Both the position numbers and the translations under genes were made by a program. The notes beneath the pieces are model-generated. The model was given only the letters and a program-made list of their open reading frames with translations, did no database searches and was not told the DNA's origin. DNA of 57,941 nt from positions 1 to 57,941 of the forward strand of contig JAKQKW010000391.1 in assembly GCA_029560455.1 (NCBI GenBank), written 5' to 3'. Source of the DNA: Candidatus Rifleibacteriota bacterium. GTDB taxonomy: Bacteria; Riflebacteria; Ozemobacteria; Ozemobacterales; Ozemobacteraceae. Shown here in pieces: positions 24,079-31,600 of the stretch. Position 1 is the stretch's first letter. Every line of letters begins with the position of its first letter.

Positions 24079-24888
24079 TTATTTCTTGCGGGCCTGATCT
24101 TCTTCGTTCTTGTAGGCACGCAGGCGCTGCAGCATTTCATCGAAGTCAATCTGATGGGCGTTGAATTCAGGGCCGTCGACGCAGGTAAACTTCGTTTCGC
24201 CGTTGACGGTGACGCGGCAGGCGCCGCACATGCCTGTTCCATCGACCATGATGGTGTTGAGGCTGACCTGGGTGGGAATATTGTATTTTTTCGTCAGCAG
24301 GGCAGCGAATTTCATCATGATGGCCGGGCCGATAGCAATGCATTCGTCGACCTTTTCCCGTTTGATGATTTCTTCGGCACCGTCGGTGATCAGACCTTTT
24401 CGGCCGTAAGAACCGTCGTCGGTCATGATGATGACTTCATCCGAATACTCGCGCATTTCTTTTTCGAGAATCAGCAGGTCTTTATTGCGTGCAGCCAGAA
24501 CGGTAATGACGCGGTTGCCGGCTTTTTTGAACGCTTCGACGATCGGGTAGAGTGGCGCAATGCCGACTCCGCCGCCCATCGCCAGAATGGTGCCGGGTTT
24601 GTGAATGTGGGTGGCTTTGCCGAGCGGGCCAACCAGGTCGGTGATGTAGTCGCCAGTTTCGAGGGCGCAAAGTTTGCCTGAGCTGGCGCCAACGTTTTGA
24701 ACGATCAGGGTGATGGTTCCATTTTCGAGATCGGAATCAACAATGGTGAGAGGAATTCTCTCGCCCTTTGTTCCGACTCTGAGAATAACGAAGTTGCCCG
24801 GTTTGCGCGATTTAGCGATCATCGGGGCTTCTACCACAAATTTGAAGACGAGTTCTGATAATCTCTGCTTTTCGACTATTTTATTCAT
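24079..24888 (-). CDS. nfnA: NfnA/PyrK-type FAD and [2Fe-2S] subunit
   Basis: 269 residues. Ferredoxin-NADP reductase fold: FAD domain (KPGNFVILRV, ERIPLTIVD), NAD domain (LAMGGGVGIAPLYPIVEAF, VITVLAARNKDLLILEKEM) and a C-terminal [2Fe-2S] site (DGTGMCGACRVTV, then CVDGPEFNAHQIDF). This DGTGMCGACR form is typical of NfnA and sulfide-dehydrogenase alpha rather than PyrK. It is the first gene of the nfnA-nfnB-DHODH-like operon; nfnB starts 16 bases after its stop. Confidence 0.9.
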   Translation of the reverse strand: MNKIVEKQRLSELVFKFVVEAPMIAKSRKPGNFVILRVGTKGERIPLTIVDSDLENGTITLIVQNVGASSGKLCALETGDYITDLVGPLGKATHIHKPGTILAMGGGVGIAPLYPIVEAFKKAGNRVITVLAARNKDLLILEKEMREYSDEVIIMTDDGSYGRKGLITDGAEEIIKREKVDECIAIGPAIMMKFAALLTKKYNIPTQVSLNTIMVDGTGMCGACRVTVNGETKFTCVDGPEFNAHQIDFDEMLQRLRAYKNEEDQARKK

Positions 24889-25289
24889 GTCTTTAACCGC
24901 TGAACGTTTCTGGTTTTCCGGTGGCTGATGGGTATCTGGTTCTTTACTGGCACCGAATAGGTTCAGTCTTCAGACAGATTATTGCAAACCCCGCCTAAAA
25001 TCAACTGATATTCAAGCCACTCAGGGCAAACGCCTGGCCTGCCGAAACCAGCATTTAAAAAGCAGGGCAATCGCATTAACCTCCTGGATTCCGGGGCTAC
25101 GCCCGGAATGACGCAATTTATATTCGTCATTCCCGCCAAGCCTGCACTCGCGAAGGCGGGTGGCGGGAATCCAGTTCTGATGAGGGACGCAGGCATTTTA
25201 GTGAGTTTACCCTGAAAATGCTAACCGGTACTTGCTTTTGTTGGGGAAAAGCGTTACATTTAGCTGATTAACAAAGGAGTCAGGCCAAT
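24889..25289. other. 400-base intergenic region holding a palindromic repeat
   Basis: No gene is visible. The region separates divergent operons. Its left part (24890-25080) shows nothing clear; the right part holds the repeat at 25084-25174 and the ribosome site AAAGGAG of the next gene. Confidence 0.6.
25084..25174. repeat. REP-like palindromic intergenic repeat
   Basis: CTGGATTCC (25084-25092) is complementary to GGAATCCAG (25166-25174), and GGAATGACG (25105-25113) to CGTCATTCC (25125-25133). A small stem CCGGGG..CCCGG sits between. The ATTCC-CGC-GGAAT style is common in intergenic palindromic repeats of many bacterial genomes. Confidence 0.65.
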
Positions 25290-25991
25290 ATGTCACCACA
25301 GATTGAAATTATTAAAAACCTGTTCAGCGAACTTTTTGCCAAGCTGATGGCCTTTACTCTTGAAGAAGAATTTCTGCAGGATCTCGGCGAATCGCTCGAA
25401 ATTTTCTATAACCTGCAGGAAGGCGAAGAATACGAATTCGACCCGACTGAAGAATTTCTCTTTCTCAGCTGGTTTTTGCTCGACGACAGTGATGCTGCCG
25501 GCAACTGCCTGATGGATGAATTTATCCGCCGTCATGCCGACGAGCTGAACCTCCAGGAAATGCAGGTTTGCCAGGCCTTGAAAGAAACTCATCTCACCCT
25601 TCTACAGGTAAAAGAGGTCGTGCCCGGCACTTCGATGAAGCTTAAAGATGTATTTCTCGGCGAAGAGTTTCAGGTTGCCGAATCGGTTGGTTCAGACAGC
25701 GTTCCTGACGACAGCATTCTGTTTACCCGTGTGCTGCGCCTTGGTGAAGCCAGATTTCTCGTCGGTGCCGGCGTTTTTCTCGACCCGTCGGTGCGCGAGC
25801 CGCTTACCCAGTTTGTTACCGACCAGTTCAAACAGGACTGCGAAGACGGCCACCACCAGAGCTTCAAAGATTTTCTCAAAGAGAACGGCGAATTGATAAA
25901 CTGGTGGATCAGAGCCTACGAAAAGGGTGAACTCACCGAAAATGGCGAACCCGAAGGCGATTCAGAGCCAGACCCAGACGCCCAGGGCTGA
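25290..25991 (+). CDS. Acidic cytoplasmic protein of unknown function
   Basis: 233 residues; ATG 25290 follows AAAGGAG. No signal peptide or membrane segment. It is very acidic, with a helical N-terminal half (FLQDLGESLEIFYNL) and an Asp/Glu/Pro-rich tail (GEPEGDSEPDPDAQG). The layout recalls small helical proteins related to SecB/SEC-C-adjacent families, but I see no diagnostic motif and do not assign a function. It stands alone between a repeat element and a bidirectional terminator. Confidence 0.7.
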   Translation: MSPQIEIIKNLFSELFAKLMAFTLEEEFLQDLGESLEIFYNLQEGEEYEFDPTEEFLFLSWFLLDDSDAAGNCLMDEFIRRHADELNLQEMQVCQALKETHLTLLQVKEVVPGTSMKLKDVFLGEEFQVAESVGSDSVPDDSILFTRVLRLGEARFLVGAGVFLDPSVREPLTQFVTDQFKQDCEDGHHQSFKDFLKENGELINWWIRAYEKGELTENGEPEGDSEPDPDAQG

Positions 25992-26025
25992 CGTCTTTTT
26001 CATCAAGTAACGTTTATTAAAAATT

Positions 26026-26058
26026 GTTGGGGTTCAGCATGCTGAACCCCAACGCGTT
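26026..26058. terminator. Bidirectional terminator (28-base perfect palindrome)
   Basis: GTTGGGGTTCAG and CTGAACCCCAAC (26026-26037 with 26042-26053) pair across CATG. TTTT follows on the plus strand and ATTTTT on the minus strand, serving the convergent genes that end at 25991 and 26094. Confidence 0.9.
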
Positions 26059-26093
26059 TTAGCGGAATTGAATTACCGTTGTCAGACCTGCTG

Positions 26094-27920
26094 TCATGGC
26101 CCGTAACGGCCCTGCTGGGCTCCGGCTTCGCCGGCAGCAAGACTGGGCGAATCGCTGGCGTAACCGTCGGCGACCTTTCTCAGGTGGTAATCATAAGGAA
26201 TACCGGCGACAAACAGCGGGTCGACTTCGATATTAGCGGTGCCGGTGCCGCTGGTGCCATTGAACGGAATCGTGTAATTGAAGATATTGTTGAAGGTGAC
26301 GCTCGGCGTGGCATTGCTCTGTGTCTGATTGATGCCGTAAATGGCTCTGGTGCTGCCGGTATAGGCGATGATGTTGTTTTTGATCGTCGGATTGCCGAAA
26401 TCGACCTGCACGCCGATCAGGCAGTCGACAGTGTTGTTTTCGAAAAAGTCGTTGCCGAGAATGGCGATACCGGTCTGGTTATCGATGAACAGGTTGTTGC
26501 GAACGTTCGAGTTCGCCGAAACCATGCCGACGTCGCAGTCTCTGATCGTGTTATATCTGACGTTTAGTGCGGTCGAAAGGCCGATGTTCAGACCCATGCC
26601 GCACAAACCGAATTCGCAGTTTTCAATAGAAGGCGTTGAGCCTTCGCTCTTGATACCTGTGTCGGCAAACATGACGGTGGCGTATCTCAGCATATTTTCA
26701 GGTTGGTTGGTGCCAAGAAAGGCGATGCCGCCCCAGACCGATTTGCGTGGGAAACTCTCGGCGGAGGTGAACAGTATGCGGCTGTTTTCTGAGCCAACCG
26801 CCATCAGGCCGCCCTGAACAATGAGATCGGCCATATTGGTGCCCTGAGAATCCGGCAGAGAGTCTTTCTGGGTAAATCTGATTTCAGTGCCGGGCTCAAC
26901 GGTAAGGACCGCACCACCACGGATTCTGATATCGCCCTGAACGATGTAAGGGCTTTCAGCAGCTTTCCAGGTGCGGTTTTCTGCGAGGGTGCCGGGAGTG
27001 ACGACAGCGAGAGTCTGAGTAGGCAGGCTTTCATTGCCGGCCACATCGACGGCCTTGAGGCGATAATAGTATTTACAGGCGATTTTAAGGCCTTCATCCT
27101 GGTAGGTGGTGCTGCCAACGCCCGATGGAATCGGGTTGGCGTTAACTCTGGTGAAGGTTCCGGCCGCGGACTCTGATCGATAGAGGTTGTAGCCGCTCAG
27201 GTCGTTTTCGGTATTGTTGTTCCAGGTCAGAACGACCCTTTCCATTTCGGTCGGGGCGGCAATGGCGAAGGTGGTCGGGGTATTGGGTGCCGCACCACTG
27301 GGTGTTGCAAACTGGTAATCCGATGAAACGCCTTCATTGCGCTCGAAATCAAGAGACCTTACTCTGAAATGATAGGTCTGGCCAGGCAACAGGCCGCTCA
27401 AGGTAACCTTGTGATCAGTGACCATCGACGGATCGGAAGCGAGCATCGTGTATGGGGTCAGACCAACCGGGCCGGTGGCGTAATCGACTGTCGAGTCTGA
27501 GGATTCGTTGGTTTTCCAGGCGATCAGTGCCGAATTTTCGGTAAGGCTGGTAACTGCCACTTCAGTGATGACCGGAGGCAGACCATCGATAACCGAGAAA
27601 GTCAGATCGGCGTTTTCAACGGTCTCGCCGCGAACGATTTCGACGACCTTTACAACCGACTTGTCGTCGTAGGTTGCAACCAGCTTTTTCTGGCCCGGTT
27701 CGACATTTGCGATGCTGTAGCGGCCGAGTTCATCTGTGAGAACCGACTGGTTGGCGCCGTAAACTTCGACTCTCGCTTTATGAAGGGCTTTGCCGTTTGA
27801 ATCGAAAACCTTGCCGGTAACATTACCCCTGACCGAACTTGAGCTTTTCAGACAGCCGGTAATGCCGATAAGAACAACCATCGCCAGTAGCATGACGACG
27901 ATTTTTCGCGTGTTCTTCAT
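26094..27920 (-). CDS. Lipoprotein with carboxypeptidase-regulatory-like, fibronectin III and right-handed beta-helix domains
   Basis: 608 residues from ATG 27920 (MKNTRKIVV), with CGGAGGC five bases upstream; the longer frame is not used. Lipobox IGITGC makes Cys23 the lipid anchor. Domains in order: an Ig-like carboxypeptidase-regulatory-like repeat (about 32-105; VTGKVFDSNGKALHKARVEVYG), two fibronectin type III modules (about 110-300; ALIAWKTNESSDSTVDYATG and VVLTWNNNTENDLSGYNLYRSE), and a NosD-type parallel beta-helix (about 315-590; LTVEPGTEIRF, then IENCEFGLCGMG and NNLFIDNQTGIAI). Beta-helices often bind or cleave carbohydrates; no catalytic site is evident. Likely a surface lipoprotein. 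Confidence 0.85.
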   Translation of the reverse strand: MKNTRKIVVMLLAMVVLIGITGCLKSSSSVRGNVTGKVFDSNGKALHKARVEVYGANQSVLTDELGRYSIANVEPGQKKLVATYDDKSVVKVVEIVRGETVENADLTFSVIDGLPPVITEVAVTSLTENSALIAWKTNESSDSTVDYATGPVGLTPYTMLASDPSMVTDHKVTLSGLLPGQTYHFRVRSLDFERNEGVSSDYQFATPSGAAPNTPTTFAIAAPTEMERVVLTWNNNTENDLSGYNLYRSESAAGTFTRVNANPIPSGVGSTTYQDEGLKIACKYYYRLKAVDVAGNESLPTQTLAVVTPGTLAENRTWKAAESPYIVQGDIRIRGGAVLTVEPGTEIRFTQKDSLPDSQGTNMADLIVQGGLMAVGSENSRILFTSAESFPRKSVWGGIAFLGTNQPENMLRYATVMFADTGIKSEGSTPSIENCEFGLCGMGLNIGLSTALNVRYNTIRDCDVGMVSANSNVRNNLFIDNQTGIAILGNDFFENNTVDCLIGVQVDFGNPTIKNNIIAYTGSTRAIYGINQTQSNATPSVTFNNIFNYTIPFNGTSGTGTANIEVDPLFVAGIPYDYHLRKVADGYASDSPSLAAGEAGAQQGRYGP

Positions 27921-27981
27921 AATGCCTCCGAGGAAATTTATAGCTATGGGAAAGCTATCGGCATTATTGCAAACGGCCCTT

Positions 27982-28015
27982 AAATAAAAAACGGTGCAGC
28001 AGCTGCTGCACCGTT
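27982..28015 (-). terminator. Intrinsic terminator of the TPR-lipoprotein operon
   Basis: AAACGGTGCAGCAG/CTGCTGCACCGTTT (27988-28015) is a perfect palindrome and is followed on the minus strand by a T run. It separates the Ig-protein/TPR-lipoprotein operon from the lipoprotein gene at 27920. Confidence 0.85.
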
Positions 28016-28034
28016 TCATGTCAGACTGAATGCT

Positions 28035-28676
28035 TCAGTTGAGCAAAAACTCGGTTACGTTGACAAGCTGTTCGATCGAGGTGCCGGCAAAAGCCGGATT
28101 CAGTTCTTTTGCGTAGTCGAGCTGTTCTCTCGCTTTTTCGTTTTCGCCGATGGCGGCAAAGGCATAAGCCAGCATTGCATGCGCTTCAGAGTCTGAAACA
28201 CCGGTATTGCGGCGCGATGCATAGGCAAAATGCGGGTTTTCTTTACCGAGCTGTTTGTAGATCAGGTCGACTACCATTTCCATGTCAGAGCGCGAGGCTT
28301 TCTGAATGTAGGCAGCCGCCAGACCAATCTTTGCGTCATGAGACAGGTCTTTGGCTTTTTCGAACCAGGGCATGCCATCTTTAAGCTGACCAAGGTAGGC
28401 TTTAGCCCAGCCAATACCATTGTTGGCCTCAGCCTTTTCGTCGTCGGTGGGGTTGTCGCCGAGCACCTTGTTGAATTGAGCGATGGCGCTGTCATACTGA
28501 CCTTTGCTGATATTTTCCCAGCCGAGATCGTTAAAGGCATTGCCTCTGACGATTGGCGTGCCTATCGTCTGTGAGTAGCTTCCGGTTCCTTCGCCGTTAA
28601 CGCCGCCGGTGCAGCCGGTAAGGCCGATTATCAGAGGCGTAACCAGCAGCAGGGCTGTGATAAGCTTTCTTTTCAT
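28035..28676 (-). CDS. TPR lipoprotein
   Basis: 213 residues; ATG 28676 follows AAGGAGAT. Lipobox IGLTGC gives Cys22 as anchor. TPR units span about 45-205 (AFNDLGWENISKGQYDSAIAQFNKVLGDNP; ANNGIGWAKAYLG; LAYAFAAIGENEKAREQLDYAKEL). It starts 22 bases after the stop of the 1780-residue Ig-repeat protein and is probably co-expressed with it, which suggests a role in export, anchoring or assembly of that protein. Confidence 0.8.
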   Translation of the reverse strand: MKRKLITALLLVTPLIIGLTGCTGGVNGEGTGSYSQTIGTPIVRGNAFNDLGWENISKGQYDSAIAQFNKVLGDNPTDDEKAEANNGIGWAKAYLGQLKDGMPWFEKAKDLSHDAKIGLAAAYIQKASRSDMEMVVDLIYKQLGKENPHFAYASRRNTGVSDSEAHAMLAYAFAAIGENEKAREQLDYAKELNPAFAGTSIEQLVNVTEFLLN

Positions 28677-28698
28677 TTTATGATCTCCTTTGCTGCAA

Positions 28699-31600
28699 TC
28701 AGCGCATTACTGCGAACTTGCCGCGTTTCTTCAGAGTCTGGCCGCCGCGGCTGATGTCGAGGCGATAGAAATAGGCACCATTGGCGACCGATTTGCCGCT
28801 GTCATTGCGCATATCCCATCTGACTCTGCCCTTGGAGGCGTTCGAGAAATCAAAGGTATCGAATTCAGCAACCTTGTGACCGGCGGTGTCATAGATTTTC
28901 AACCGCACCTGATCAGGTTTCTGACCGAAGTTGTAGTTGAAATACATGGCATTTCCGGTTGCCGGGTTCGGGTATGGCATGAATTCATCGAGTGCGAACG
29001 GCCCGGTAGCTTCGACCTGGAACGACTTCTTCAGAATGTTGCCGGCCTGGTCAGCCACTTCGAAACTGATCTCATGTTTACCTTTCGGCAGCGGTTGCTT
29101 CAGTTTGTAGCTGAAATTTCCATTTTCATCGAGAACCGCGCCCGGAACTTCAAGTTCATTGATGAACAGTTTGAAGCTGTCTTTTTTGAGGCCTGAACCG
29201 CCATCAGCGATCAAACCCTTGATTTCGGGCATTGGTGTTTCGAGTTTTTCAAGATTGGCGGGGCTCAGGTCAGACACCGAAGGTTCAGTCATGTCAGCCA
29301 TCAGTGCAACACGCCCCAGACCGGTGAGTTCAGCAGAAATCATACCGTCTTTGAGTGAACCACCCTGGAAAACCCAGTTGCCTTTGCTGTCCTGGCGGTA
29401 GATATGCACTTTTTCGGCGGGCACATTGATTCTTTCATTGCTGACATCGGCTGTGTAGAGCAGGCGCTTTTTCAGTCTGAGACCGGCAGGACCGATTTCT
29501 TCGAGAGCGGCGAGACTGGTAAGTTCGGCCGGTCTGGTCGAAGCTTTGACACCTGGCAGAGCGTTGGCTCTGAAGCTTGAAGCGACAAAGGGCGATTCGA
29601 GCTGCTCACGGTCGAGCATATAGATTGTTGTCGGCGTGAAGGCTGAATTTTCGGCACCCTTCAAAGTTGCCCGACCCGAACCTGAGACGATATTCAGGCG
29701 CTGTGAGGCGTTGAGGTCGGCAACCGTGAACTGGAACGAGTCGTTGCCCACCATGCCGTAGAGGTCAGTGCCTGAGATGTCGATGTAGGCTTTGCCCGGG
29801 CTGGTGACGTCGATTTTGTAAGAACCGGCGTAGAAGCGTTCTTTAAGGAAGTTCATGATTACCGGGGTTCTTGCCGAACTCTGCTGAACTGAGCATGAAG
29901 GCGGTGACTGCAGGGCTTCAGAGCCTTTGGTCACGATCATCAGCTCAAATTCGTTGGCAGGATTCGAGAAGATTTTTGTGGTAAACGACGGGCCGGTGTT
30001 GATGACAACACTGTTGGTGCTGTCGGCAGCCATGATGTTGCCGGCCAGGTCGGTGGCATTTTCGATCGAGATGATGGCGGTGCCGTCATACAGAGCGCTG
30101 CTGTTTTTGGGAATGACGGTTGTGCCTATCCAGGTGTCTTCTTTGTATGAAGTCTTTTCGATCATCATCAGCTGACCGCCGGCGGTGGTAATTTTTACCG
30201 TGGGGTTGATCGTGGGGTCAACAAGCTCGTTGAATCTGATGGTGAAAGTTACCATGCCGGTAGAGATCTTGTTGGCAGAGCTCGGTGCCGGCTGCACTTC
30301 GACAACAATTGGCTTGACCGTATCGACGGTAAATCTTCTGGTGGCAGAGAAAGCGCTGATATTGTAACCATCAGAACAGGTTTCGATAGCGGCGACACGC
30401 CAGTAGTAGGTGCCATCTTTGGGCATGGTGAAGGCGCCTTCGGTCATGACGACCACCTGGCCCTTGAGATCGCTGTAGCCGGTATTGAGCTGAGAATTCA
30501 AGATGTTGTTGAACGATGAATCATCGGCTACCTGCAGCAGATAGCGGTCAGCATCAGTGCTGGAGCTCCATTTGAAGGCGAAACTGCGCTTGTTGCTGAT
30601 CTGGTCAGGCAGTGGCAGAACCGCAGTCGGTGCTGCCGGTGGTGTGCGGTCAACGGTGAAGTCAGCGGTTTTTTCTGCCGAGGTGTTCCTGCCAAGGTCG
30701 ATGGCGCGCAGTTTGATAGTATAGGTTCCGTCAGTTTTGCCGCTGATATCGAGAGTTGCGGTTACGCTTGCACTCTTGGCGGGAAGGTTGTTGGCAGAGA
30801 TGGCTGCCCAGGCATTGGTTCCTTCGGCCCATTCGACGGCAGTGACACGCAGTTCGTCAGAGGTGCCCTTGTCGGCGACGACACCTTCGAAGGTTACTGT
30901 GTTTTTGCAGTATTTTTCACCTTTAGGTTTGTTGACCGAGGTGATTTCAGGAGCCATGAAGTCATATTTGAGGGTGTAGGAAGCGGTAAGCAGGTTCGGA
31001 ACTACCTGGCCATCGTTGGCCCGATCAAGAAGCCTGACAGCAAATTCAACATTGGCCATACCAGCGGCCGTGTCTGCCGGCACCGGCGGAACAGTCTGCA
31101 TCAACTTGCTGCCCGAGGGGGTCGCCGGCTGCGAAACTGTAGCACCCATGGTCCAGGTGAATGAGCTGTTGGTTGTATCGACGCCTGAACCGGCACTGTT
31201 ATACCAGTTCGGGTCACCGGGCACCTGAACCCCGGCGAGACCTGCTGATAAAGGCATTTTCGGTCCGTAGGTGACGATGTCTTTCGGCGCGTCAGAAACG
31301 GTGACACTGATTTCTGACTGGTTGAGGCCGAACCAGACCTTGCTGTTCGCGTCGCTGAGATCGATCGCCGGCACGCTGCCGGTTACGACCGGGGGTTTGC
31401 TGTCGTAGGTGAAGAAGCCGTTCACGGCCGCGCCGGTGTTGCCAAGCGTGGTTTTCGGAACGACCGACATGTCGTAGCGGCCGTCGTGACTCTGGTCGGT
31501 AGCCAGTGCGCCACTGTGCAGCTGCCAGACAAGGGCAGTTGTTGAGGCATTGGGCAGCGTATTGCCTGATATGGCACCATTGTAGCGCACCGAAATGGTG

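Noticed and set aside
24063..24242. Sixty-codon N-terminal extension of nfnB
   Set aside because: It lies wholly inside nfnA in another frame, has no family counterpart, and ATG 24062 has a GAGGAA site.
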